A DNA stretch of 64,000 bases from contig JACPCR010000070.1 of NCBI GenBank assembly GCA_016179685.1, positions 1 through 64,000 of the forward strand, read 5' to 3'. A program made the position numbers and the translations under genes. Positions 56,500 through 64,000 of this stretch are shown here, piece by piece. Positions within the stretch are counted from its first letter, which is position 1; the number at the start of each line of letters is the position of its first letter. The notes beneath the pieces are model-generated. The model saw only the letters and a program-made list of their open reading frames with translations. It ran no database searches and was not told the origin of the DNA. This stretch comes from Planctomycetota bacterium. Its GTDB lineage: Bacteria > Planctomycetota > PUPC01 > JACPCR01.

Positions 56500-57438
56500 A
56501 TGCAGTATCCCCAACTCCGATATGTCCCCGAAGCCGAGGATCCGAGCATGACCCTCGAGACGCGGGACCTGATCGCCAAGGTGATCGATAATACCGGCTT
56601 GCTCGCTCCGCTCGAGGCGTCCAAGGCCTATTTCAACCGATCGCACCGTTTCACCCCCTTCACCCACCACCTCGGCTACCATGGCATCCGTACTCTGTAT
56701 CGAAAGGACGAGAAACGTAACCTGGTCATCCCTTTCGCCTCCTGGCTCAATCTCCAATCCGCCGAACTGGCAGGGATCGAGACCGACGCGGTGGACGAGC
56801 GCGCCTGGGCCGGCCGGGGCCGCGGCTGGCCCATCCGCATGGAAAAGGCCGAACCGGGCGCGCGCCTCTCCCTTGACCCTCTCCCGAGCATGAAGTTCAA
56901 GTATTCTTTGGAGCTTCGTCCGGCCGAGCCGGACGGCATCGATTTCTCCATGCGATTCGAGTTCGGGCGGAGGCCCGAGTCCGGCCCCGCGCGGTTCCGC
57001 GCTTCCTGGCCCTGTTACATGAACGCGTATGACGATGTGAGATTCTTCTATCCCAAGGGAACATCCGTCGAGAATTGGGCTTGGAGCAGCATCGGTGAAA
57101 AGCCGGACCTCGTTCTGGGAGAGACCGTCCATTATCACCATGTCCAGCAGGGCTTTTTCGCGGAGAGCCAGGCCATCCCCTTGGGCTACGGCCTCATCGG
57201 CGAACGAGCCTTCATCCTCATGTTCAGTGATCCCCGCGTTCGCCTCTTTGTGGTCAACGCGGGGGGACACCTCTTCTTCTCCCCGGTCCAGAATCCCGCA
57301 TGGGACTTCGAGTGGGTCCTGGAAAACTACCCCCTCCATCAGCCCGTCGGCTTCGACGGCCGACTCCTCTACACGAAGTTCACGGGACCCGAAGGGGTCT
57401 TCCGGCGCTACCTCGAATGGCACCAGCAGCAAGAGTGA
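56500..57438 (+). CDS. Unknown protein
   Basis: 312 residues, no TM and no signal peptide. It is rich in aromatic residues (WAGRGRGWPIRMEKAEPG, RFRASWPCYMNAYDDVRFFY) and looks like an all-beta protein. I do not recognise a family; homologues of this kind occur near glycan genes, but that is not shown here. It lies 219 bp downstream of the two-TM protein gene. Confidence 0.65.
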   Translation: MQYPQLRYVPEAEDPSMTLETRDLIAKVIDNTGLLAPLEASKAYFNRSHRFTPFTHHLGYHGIRTLYRKDEKRNLVIPFASWLNLQSAELAGIETDAVDERAWAGRGRGWPIRMEKAEPGARLSLDPLPSMKFKYSLELRPAEPDGIDFSMRFEFGRRPESGPARFRASWPCYMNAYDDVRFFYPKGTSVENWAWSSIGEKPDLVLGETVHYHHVQQGFFAESQAIPLGYGLIGERAFILMFSDPRVRLFVVNAGGHLFFSPVQNPAWDFEWVLENYPLHQPVGFDGRLLYTKFTGPEGVFRRYLEWHQQQE

Positions 57439-57488
57439 CCCTCCCGCACGCCGGTCCCGCCCCTTCGGGGCCTGCCCCATTGGGCAGC

Positions 57489-57678
57489 GTCCCGAAGCGC
57501 TCAAGCGCTTCGGATACGAGAAACGTCGGACGCCCGTCACCCTTCCGAAGCGTTCACGCGCTTCGGCTACGCTCCCCACGTGCACGCACGTAGCCGACGC
57601 CTCCCAACGGGATGAACTCCGGGCGTCGCAACCGTCACCCTTCCGAAGCGCTCACGCGCTTCAGCTACACTCCCCACG
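57489..57678. repeat. Imperfect direct repeats, period about 98 bp
   Basis: A 46-bp unit at 57535-57580 recurs at 57633-57678, with a partial third unit at 57489-57520. Each has a GAAGCG-TCACGCGCTTC palindrome. Nothing else is seen between 57439 and the tRNA. Confidence 0.75.
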
Positions 57679-57814
57679 CACGGGGAGGCAGGCGGCCCCG
57701 CCTGCCTCCCCTCCGACGCGCTCGCGCGCGTAGCCGACGACCTCCGGGCGTCGGAATGGATGGCGCGCAGGAGTTGACTTCGAGCCCTTCAGTTGCTATC
57801 TTTTCTGAACATCC

Positions 57815-57891
57815 GGCCCCGTAGCTCAATTGGTTAGAGTGCCAGACTGTCGATCTGGATGTTGCCGGTTCGAATCCGGTCGGGGTCGCCA
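57815..57891 (+). tRNA. tRNA-Asp (GTC)
   Basis: 77 bases including the encoded CCA. Acceptor stem GGCCCCG pairs with CGGGGTC; anticodon loop CTGTCGA gives anticodon GTC at 57849-57851; T arm contains GGTTCGAATCC. A 15-bp terminator-like hairpin follows directly. Confidence 0.97.
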
Positions 57892-57892
57892 A

Positions 57893-57925
57893 GAGACGGG
57901 CTGAACCAAAGGTTCAGCCCGTCTC
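57893..57925 (+). terminator. Hairpin after tRNA-Asp
   Basis: Perfect 15-bp arms (57893-57907, 57911-57925) around AAA, followed by CATTTCGG. It is a strong hairpin with a short T tract, a likely tRNA terminator. Confidence 0.7.
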
Positions 57926-57966
57926 CATTTCGGCCCACGAGCACAGCGGCGTGTGTCGGACCTGCC

Positions 57967-59272
57967 ATGCCTGCAAGAATCTCGTTTCGAGTCTCCACCC
58001 TTCTTTGGCAGAGCCCTGGCCGTTTCGAGGAACTTCTCCGTTACCTGACGGACTTCCACGACGTGGTCGATGATGTCGCCTTTTTCACCGGCTTCACACA
58101 CCCGCCGCTGCCCCTCGCGACGATTCGGGCCCACGCGGCGAATATGAAGCCTCTCTTGGCCCGATTCCGAGAAGCCGGCTTCTCTGCCGGAATCAACCAC
58201 CTGGCGACCCTGGGACACCTGGATGAGAACCTGGAGAACTCATTGCGGGAAACCTGGCAGCACCTGGTGGACATCGACGGCGTCGTTTCGAAGAGCTGCT
58301 ACTGCGCCTCGGATTCCCAATTCCTCGAATACCTGCGCCAGGCCTACCGCGCCCTGGCCGAGGCGCAGCCGGAGTTCATCTGGGTAGACGACGACATCCG
58401 GCTGGAGAGCCACCAGGCGGGTGTGACTCTGGCCTGTTTTTGCGACCTTTGCCTCACCGATTTTTCCGCCTCGACCTGCAAGGAGTGGACTCGGGAGGCG
58501 CTTCGTGAAGCCTTCCAGCGCGGGCCGCGAGAATCACGCCTGGCTCTGCGCCGGCAGTGGCTCGCCCACAACCGCCGCTATCTCGCTCGCCTCCTCGCTC
58601 ACCTTCGTGCAGCGGTGGATGAGGTGGACCCCCGCATCCCTCTGGGCCTGATGACGGGTGAGACCGTCTACAGCGGACTCGGATTCGACGCCTTCGCACA
58701 GGCGCTGGCTGGTCCCCGTTCGATCGAGGTCAAATGGAGGCCCGGCGGGGGATTCTACACCGACGAAGTCCCCAGCCACCTTCTCGCCAAGGCCCATTCG
58801 ACGGGCCGGCAGGTTTCGCTGCTCCCGCCGTGCATTCGCGACATCCAGTACGAACACGAGAACTTCCCCTACCAGCGGCGTCTTTGAGAATCGCCTGGGC
58901 GGCCGTGTCGCCGTCCTGGGCTATTACCCCTGGCGCTCCCTCCTTTCCCTCGCCAAGACCTCCCAGATGCGCGCCCTTTGCCGCTGGCTCGCGCGCGATC
59001 GCTTGCCCGCTTACGTCAGCAGCTTCCATAAAGCCGCACTATGGTGTCGCCGGGACGCCGGCGCGCGGCCCGCCATCCTGGTCCTCCCCGCCACCATCGA
59101 CCGAACCGAAGGACTGCGCCTCCACGTCCTCGGAGATGACCCCGCGTTGACTTGCACGATGCTGGACGCATCCTCACGCACCCTCAACTCCGTAGACCGA
59201 GACGGGACTTATTCCGTCTTCGAATTGCCCCCTCTCGGACCCTGGCAGCCCGCACTTTGCACAGCGGGATGA
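57967..59272 (+). pseudogene. Unknown TIM-barrel-like gene with a frameshift
   Basis: The ATG at 57967 opens a frame that stops at 58887 after 306 residues. The next frame continues without a break in sense as GVFENRLGGRVAVLGYYPW to 59272. The junction is near 58877-58880 (one extra base). Together they give about 434 residues. The first part has VDDDIRLESHQ and ACFCDLCLTDF with several Cys, and looks like a glycoside-hydrolase-type barrel. A sequencing error cannot be excluded. Confidence 0.65.
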
Positions 59273-59296
59273 TGGCCTGCCCGTGCCTGCGGGTGA

Positions 59297-60487
59297 TCAC
59301 CCCACACTTTTTTGAACACTTCTCGGAACGAGCTGTCCATCCAGCGCACGGACCGTCCCGTTTCGAATGGTCATCTTGGGGACCATTCGCCTCTCCCCTA
59401 CCCGCGTCTCGTTGAACGTATCGACGAACTCGAACCGGCCTTCCTGAAGCTCGAACAGGGCGAGGTCCGCCGCGGCGCCGACCCGCAGCGTGCCCACCAG
59501 TCCAGCCATGCCCATGACCGCCGCTGGAGCGGAAGTCACGCGCTCGATCGCCTGCTCCAACGGCATACCGAGAAGCAGAAACTTGGAGACCGTCGTGGCA
59601 AGGTCAAAAACGGGTCCATTCACGTTGTAGCGATGCAGGTCGCTGCTGATCGTTCCGGGCAGGACACCTTGCCTCATCGCCGTCTCCGCGACGCGGAACG
59701 TGAAGCTTCCCTTGCCGTGCCCGACGTCCAGGTGGACGCCTCGCTCGATCGCCTGGCGCACTTCCGGAAGAACCTTCCACTCCCGGTTCAAAATGCCCGA
59801 CTCGTGCCCGTGAAAGCAGTGCGTGAGAATGTCGCCCCGGCGCATCTCCGCAAGAATACGAGGCAGAGGAAGCGACGACTTCGGCGTGTGGATCATCACG
59901 GGCAGGCCAGCCGCATCCGCGGCCTCACGGGCCAGCTTCAGCGCTGGAAGCTCGTTCTCTCCATTCCGGGCCAGATTGGCGCTCAGCCGGATCTTGATAC
60001 CCAGGATGACGTCCCGGTTCTTTTCCACGACGGCGAGAGCGGAAGGCACATGCGCGTAGCGGATTTCCTCCAGTTCCCCGATCGACGGGTTGGTCTCGGC
60101 GCCGGTCACCAGCCCGACGCACGAGATGTTCAGGAAGGCCTTGAGCCGCGTCTCGCACACCTCGATCACGTACTTGCGGAAGCCCGGGAAGATGAAGGCG
60201 CCCGCTGTGCCTGCGTCGACCGCGGTCGTCACTCCCTTGGCCAGACAAGTGGGGTCCACCTCCACGCCGTAGTGCGACACACCGGCAAAGACGTGCACGT
60301 GAAGATCAATGAGCCCGGGCGTCACGAGCAGGCCCGAGGCATCGATCTCCTCGTCGCCGGGTCCCGCTTCCATCCGTGCCTCGACGGCGGCAACGCGGCC
60401 GCCCTCCAGCGCCAGGTCCCGCCTGCCGTTTATCCCGGCCGCTGGGTCCACCAGCGTGCCCCCCCGCACGATCGTTCTTCCAGACAT
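59297..60487 (-). CDS. Amidohydrolase/deacetylase-family metallohydrolase
   Basis: 396 residues. Metal site: His63 and His65 (DLHVHVFAG), likely carboxylated Lys165 (GIKIRLS), His200 (MIHTPK), His223 (THCFHG) and Asp283 (SSDLHRYN). The set fits a binuclear amidohydrolase near the EF_0837/dihydroorotase-like group. The substrate may be an N-acyl or cyclic amide. GTP-binding or other domains are absent. It is convergent with the frameshifted gene. Confidence 0.87.
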   Translation of the reverse strand: MSGRTIVRGGTLVDPAAGINGRRDLALEGGRVAAVEARMEAGPGDEEIDASGLLVTPGLIDLHVHVFAGVSHYGVEVDPTCLAKGVTTAVDAGTAGAFIFPGFRKYVIEVCETRLKAFLNISCVGLVTGAETNPSIGELEEIRYAHVPSALAVVEKNRDVILGIKIRLSANLARNGENELPALKLAREAADAAGLPVMIHTPKSSLPLPRILAEMRRGDILTHCFHGHESGILNREWKVLPEVRQAIERGVHLDVGHGKGSFTFRVAETAMRQGVLPGTISSDLHRYNVNGPVFDLATTVSKFLLLGMPLEQAIERVTSAPAAVMGMAGLVGTLRVGAAADLALFELQEGRFEFVDTFNETRVGERRMVPKMTIRNGTVRALDGQLVPRSVQKSVG

Positions 60488-60607
60488 AGGTCCTCCTTTC
60501 TTTCACGGGGCGTGATGCCCGAAACGCACCAAGGTAAGGAAAGGTGTCAGGTGTCTGGCTTCAGGAATCCTCCGACACCGGACACCTACTATAACATCCC
60601 CGCCCGC

Positions 60608-60934
60608 TCATCTCTTCCACTCTTCGTGGTCTCGCCTCATGCCATTTTGAATCCAATCCTCGAGCGACGCGTAAAGCACCGTGGACGGGCACTCGGGATG
60701 CTTCTCCCGCTCGCACGACCAAGTCAGATGAACGTCGGCGAACGCTGTGGGTCCGTCCGGTAGATGGAAAAGCACGTCATCCGCATCGAAGCGACGCGCG
60801 ACCGCGACGGCCCGGCGGCCGAACAAGACGTGACCGGGCCCCACCTCTCTTTCCAGTTCACGCTCGAGCCCGGGAGAAGTGGGATGCCAGGGCTCGAGCC
60901 AGTTCACTTTCATGAGCGCTTCGTGAATATCCAT
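60608..60934 (-). CDS. Small conserved unknown protein
   Basis: 108 residues. VLFHLPDGPTAFADVHLTWSC followed by EKHPECPSTVLY and EDWIQN matches a small conserved family seen widely in soil bacteria with no known role. An aspartate/tryptophan pattern suggests an alpha/beta fold. It lies 120 bp upstream of the amidohydrolase gene on the same strand. Confidence 0.7.
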   Translation of the reverse strand: MDIHEALMKVNWLEPWHPTSPGLERELEREVGPGHVLFGRRAVAVARRFDADDVLFHLPDGPTAFADVHLTWSCEREKHPECPSTVLYASLEDWIQNGMRRDHEEWKR

Positions 60935-60967
60935 GGGGCATCTTCCGGATCATGATTCCATCATAGC

Positions 60968-61078
60968 AAAGATGCAAACCCAAGGGGCATCACGGAGGAA
61001 ACGGAGGACACGGAGGGCTTCTGATGAATACCTTTCCTGGTTTTCCCCTGCTCCCCGTGGTTCATACCGATTAGGATT
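60968..61078. repeat. Family A repeat, copy 4
   Basis: ACGGAGGACACGGAGGG, GATGAATACCTTTCCTGG and CCGTGGTTCATACCGAT follow the family order. The second half of copies 1 and 2 is missing. Confidence 0.8.
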
Positions 61079-61143
61079 GAGGGGTGACACAAGCGCTAAA
61101 GCGCTCACTTCAACGACTTACGCCAAAATGTAGCGCTGCCTTG

Positions 61144-61337
61144 CTAGCCCGGATTTCTCACAGGTCACTACGGCGCGCTCGATATCCGCCTGTGCTTCAA
61201 TCCGTTGCAATGCAGGCTTCAAGGCCGCCTTCCTGGCACCTCGATCCGAGTTTGCCCTGAACGAGAATGGCGCAAGTCGTTCGATCCGAAGCCCGAAGGG
61301 CACATTTCGAACACACCGTGGTAGAAATGCGGGTTAG
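61144..61337. repeat. Family F element, full 194-bp copy
   Basis: Ends are inverted: CTAGCCCGGATTTCT (61144-61158) and AGAAATGCGGGTTAG (61323-61337). The copy at 62140-62333 has the same length and order. It ends 9 bp past the stop of the nuclease gene. Confidence 0.85.
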
Positions 61338-61346
61338 ATGATGCAG

Positions 61347-61889
61347 CTACTCGGGCCGCTGATTCCTCTGGCTGCGGGCCTTGCGGAAATCCCACGGCGG
61401 AATCGGTTGCGGATCGGACCACAGGCCCCGGCCGGAAGCCCTTGCCTGTTCCTCCAGTTCCTGCAGCTCCGTGGCATCCGGCGCAAACTGCTCATACCAC
61501 CAGGCCAGCCCAGCCTTCACCAGCTCCTGGTTCAGGCTCGCATCGTCTGGGAGCGTGACCCACGACACGGCGCGTCCGTAGCGATCGATGGAGACGACCC
61601 GCACGGTCACTACCTTTCCGAAAGCCAGTTGAGACGCAAGCTCCTTGGCCCGATTGCCGAAGGGCTGCGCTTTTTCAGGGCAGTCGATCCCGTAAAGGCG
61701 GATTTTCTCGGCCTTCCCTTGGCGCATCACGGAGATCGTGTCGCCGTCAGACACCCCGACGACCTTTCCGACGAACGATTCGCCTCGGCGCGGCGGACCG
61801 GCCGCGGGACCCACGACGTCTTCAGGCTCGGCCAGGACGGCTGGAAGCGCGAGGGTCCCTGTCAGAATCCAAATGGCGTACCGGCTCAA
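61347..61889 (-). CDS. Secreted thermonuclease-like nuclease (SNase fold)
   Basis: 180 residues with an N-terminal signal-like stretch (YAIWILTGTLALPAVLA). The OB-fold nuclease core follows: GVSDGDTISV, the first catalytic Arg in IRLYGIDCPE, the acidic AKELASQL and the second Arg in DRYGRAVSWV. It likely cuts DNA or RNA outside the cytoplasm using calcium. It is flanked by two direct 194-bp family F copies. Confidence 0.88.
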   Translation of the reverse strand: MSRYAIWILTGTLALPAVLAEPEDVVGPAAGPPRRGESFVGKVVGVSDGDTISVMRQGKAEKIRLYGIDCPEKAQPFGNRAKELASQLAFGKVVTVRVVSIDRYGRAVSWVTLPDDASLNQELVKAGLAWWYEQFAPDATELQELEEQARASGRGLWSDPQPIPPWDFRKARSQRNQRPE

Positions 61890-62139
61890 GCTGATCCCTG
61901 AACTGTCCCTGAATGAGTCATCCCGGGGCGGCTTCGCCTGCGGCGGAATTGCCCTGGGATGCTATGCAAGGTGGAATGGCCTTGCCGTTGCCACCTTGCA
62001 TAACCCCTTGTACTTGAACGAGCTATGTTCAGCATGCGCAACTATCTCATTTCGCCCATTTCGGAGCCCTTTTAAGATAGTGAACAGGGAAGGTTCACTA
62101 ATTTCTTACCCGGCCGGACAAGCGCGGGAGGCGGGCCGG

Positions 62140-62333
62140 TTAGCCCGGGTTTATCACAAGGCTTACCAGCACGCTCGATATCCGCCTGTGGGGGAATCCC
62201 TTGCGATTCAGGCTTCGCCCCGGCCTTCTTGGCATCTCCTACCGGGCTAACCCTGAGCGGGTACGAAGCAAGTCGTTCGAGTCGAAGCCCGCAGAGCGCG
62301 TTTCGAACACACCGTGGTAGAAATGCGGGTTAG
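62140..62333. repeat. Family F element, full 194-bp copy
   Basis: Same length, order and orientation as 61144-61337. The right end AGAAATGCGGGTTAG (62319-62333) is exact; the left end is diverged (TTAGCCCGGGTTTAT). It lies 14 bp past the stop of the ABC permease gene. Positions 61890-62139 show nothing recognised. Confidence 0.85.
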
Positions 62334-62347
62334 AGGCAGGTGCTTCG

Positions 62348-63997
62348 CTACCCCTTCAGGCCCGTCAAGGTCACCCCTTGGATGAAGTACTTCTGGGCAA
62401 AGAAAAAGATAACGATAACCGGAAGCGTCATCAAAAGGCTTGCCGCCATGGTCAGCGCCGGGTTGTTCCCCACCTGGACCGAGAAGGCATAGAGACCGAA
62501 GGCCAGCGGATAGAGCCGCTGATCGGCCACGTAAATCAGGGGCCCCATGAAGTCGTTCCAGGTCCCCATGAAGGTGAAAATGGCGATGGCGGCGAGGCTC
62601 GGCTTGATGAGGGGCAGCATGATATGCCAGTAGATGCGGAAGAAGCCGCAGCCGTCGATCCGTGCCGCGTCCTCCAGGTCGCGCGGAATGCCCCGGAGAA
62701 ATTGTCGGAGGAGGAAGATGTAGAATGCCGATCCGAAGGCGTGGCCCAGCCAGAGCGGCGTGAGGCTGTTGTAGGCCCCGAGGACTTTCCAGATGAGAAA
62801 ATGGGGGATCTGGGTGACCTGGCCCGGGATCATCATGGTAGCCAGGAGAAGGATGAAGCAGAAGTCGCGGCCGGGCCACTCAAGCCGGGCGAACGCGTAG
62901 GCCACCAGCGAGCACGAGAACAGGGTCAGCACGACGTTCAGGACGACGAGGAAGAGGCTGGTGGCGACGTAGCGCCAGAACGGGATGTGATCGAGGACAC
63001 GATCGTAATTCAAGCGCAACTTGTTGCAGGCGGCGCGCCAGCGGCTGCACTGCCTCAGTTCCAGGGTCACTCGTACCCGGTGAGGATCGGCCAGGATGCC
63101 GAAGCCGCGCCCGGCCTCACGCAGCGCATACCAGGTCTTGATCTGGGTGGGAAGGTCTTCAGGGCTAGGAAACCTCCACGTCACCAGGGTCCAGCCGAAA
63201 TTCGCGAGCGGCACCGCTCGCTCCGAAACGTAACGGACGCCCGCCATCTCCAGGGACAGCCCCAGCTCGTGCCAAGTGTCATCCGGCCGAAGATAGAGCT
63301 GAAGACGCTGAAAATCCTGAACCCCGAAAGGGAGGCCATAGGTGCCTGAAAAGACCCCGCGGTCCCCCTGGCCGAAATCATAGGCGACGGAGAGGCCAGT
63401 CATCGAAGGACCCGCCAAGTCCCTGAACGAAACTATCGTCGGCGTGTGGATCGTCCACCTCCGGCTCATCGGAAGGTCAGCCCCCAGCACGACTTCCTCA
63501 CGGGCCGTGCTCCGAATGCGGAGCTGCCCCAGCACCAGCCTGCGGTGCACGCTGGCGAAGACCTCTTCGATCGAGCGGCGGTCCACCTGGCTTTGAGCGG
63601 CTTCGATGATCCCGGAGGCGGGGCCGCTCCAGACCGCCGCAGGCAGCCTTCGGGAGAGCCTCTGGAGCAGGCCGTTCGAAACCTGCTCGGTCGCCGACTC
63701 GGCGTCGATGTCCGCAGGCGGTGCGAAACCAAGAGCCTTCACCTGCCCGTTGAGCCATCCCTGAATCTCCCACTCCTTGTCACTCCCCGGTCCGGAATGG
63801 TAGCGTTCATCCACATACGGGCTGCGCACACGAGGGTCCGGTGCGAGCGGCAGAAACTGCGGGTCCCGGCCGAACAGCTCGCGATCGACCTTCACACTCG
63901 AGCAGGCCATCCAGGCGAACGGGATCGAAAAAAGGATCGACCCGGCCGCCAGCAGGCCATACAACACCAGGGCGTGAAGCCAGCATCGGTAGCGCAT
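62348..63997 (-). CDS. Carbohydrate ABC permease with large soluble insertion
   Basis: 549 residues, about twice the usual MalG-type length. TM1 is at about 9-32. Residues about 38-335 form a soluble, beta-rich domain, expected outside the cytoplasm. The permease core follows from about 340 (YVATSLFLVVLNVVL), with the EAA loop DAARIDGCGFFRIYWHIMLP near residue 455-475. The start codon is 3 bp from the window end, so neighbours such as a MalF-type permease and binding protein may lie beyond. The stop TAG begins a family G-like TAGCGAAGCACCTGCCTC. Confidence 0.88.
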   Translation of the reverse strand: MRYRCWLHALVLYGLLAAGSILFSIPFAWMACSSVKVDRELFGRDPQFLPLAPDPRVRSPYVDERYHSGPGSDKEWEIQGWLNGQVKALGFAPPADIDAESATEQVSNGLLQRLSRRLPAAVWSGPASGIIEAAQSQVDRRSIEEVFASVHRRLVLGQLRIRSTAREEVVLGADLPMSRRWTIHTPTIVSFRDLAGPSMTGLSVAYDFGQGDRGVFSGTYGLPFGVQDFQRLQLYLRPDDTWHELGLSLEMAGVRYVSERAVPLANFGWTLVTWRFPSPEDLPTQIKTWYALREAGRGFGILADPHRVRVTLELRQCSRWRAACNKLRLNYDRVLDHIPFWRYVATSLFLVVLNVVLTLFSCSLVAYAFARLEWPGRDFCFILLLATMMIPGQVTQIPHFLIWKVLGAYNSLTPLWLGHAFGSAFYIFLLRQFLRGIPRDLEDAARIDGCGFFRIYWHIMLPLIKPSLAAIAIFTFMGTWNDFMGPLIYVADQRLYPLAFGLYAFSVQVGNNPALTMAASLLMTLPVIVIFFFAQKYFIQGVTLTGLKG

Positions 63998-64000
63998 GGG

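Noticed and set aside
55552..57585. 677-residue minus-strand ORF
   Set aside because: It runs antisense through two better-supported plus-strand genes and a family H repeat, and has no family resemblance; GC-rich codon use commonly leaves such frames open.
61144..62333. Composite transposon carrying the nuclease
   Set aside because: The flanking elements encode no transposase and no target duplication is visible, so only passive framing can be claimed.

Overview
The window is GC-rich bacterial chromosome with about 43 protein genes, one tRNA (Asp) and an unusually dense set of short palindromic intergenic repeats. No rRNA, CRISPR array, phage or transposase gene was seen. The gene content (full 14-subunit complex I with fused NuoCD, PilT-type ATPases, Rho, DUF4838 and GH95-like glycan enzymes, several Gfo/Idh oxidoreductases, BNR-repeat protein, carbohydrate ABC transporter parts) suggests an uncultivated free-living or sediment/soil Gram-negative-type bacterium of the Planctomycetes/Verrucomicrobia/Hydrogenedentes-like range. 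That placement is an inference from gene content, not a phylogenetic result.

Layout. 0.2-5.1 kb (minus): a CNNM-CBS protein with a PTS EIIA-like tail, pilT, and a second longer PilT-like ATPase. 5.4-20.3 kb (minus): the complete nuoABCDEFGHIJKLMN operon, tight except for a repeat-filled gap between nuoL and nuoM. 20.6-23.5 kb: trpE (minus) and recA (plus). 23.5-29.3 kb: a repeat-rich stretch carrying a MauE/DoxX-like membrane protein, a small unknown, a DinB-family protein, a Nif3-like protein and a pterin-binding methyltransferase. 29.4-36.6 kb: formate-THF ligase, a lone receiver domain, an orphan sugar ABC ATPase, and an overlapping BNR-repeat/DUF4838 pair. 36.7-44.2 kb (minus): an RRM RNA-binding protein and a catabolic-looking group (2-hydroxyacid dehydrogenase, MetE-like methyltransferase, Gfo/Idh, PdxA) followed by a GT-C-like membrane protein. 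44.7-53.2 kb (plus): Gfo/Idh, ArgD-like aminotransferase, Rho, RluA-type pseudouridine synthase, GH95-like hydrolase. 53.3-64 kb: a degenerate toxin-antitoxin pair, fumC, two unknown proteins, tRNA-Asp, a frameshifted unknown gene, an amidohydrolase, a small conserved protein, a secreted nuclease and a carbohydrate ABC permease with a large soluble insertion.

The most striking feature is the repeat landscape. At least eight families recur (called A-H here). Family D is a set of 20-26 bp hairpins whose 4-base loop and apical GTGC/GCAC pairs are conserved while the stems change on both arms together; two copies of a longer composite are each bounded by two different D hairpins. Family F is a 194-bp element with terminal inverted repeats that sits 0-14 bp past the stop codon of three minus-strand genes. 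Family G begins with TAGCGAA, and its TAG is the stop codon of four unrelated genes. These look like non-autonomous mobile palindromes that settle at gene ends, and they are the best candidates for an undescribed system. All motif and repeat calls were made by reading the sequence; no database search was run.
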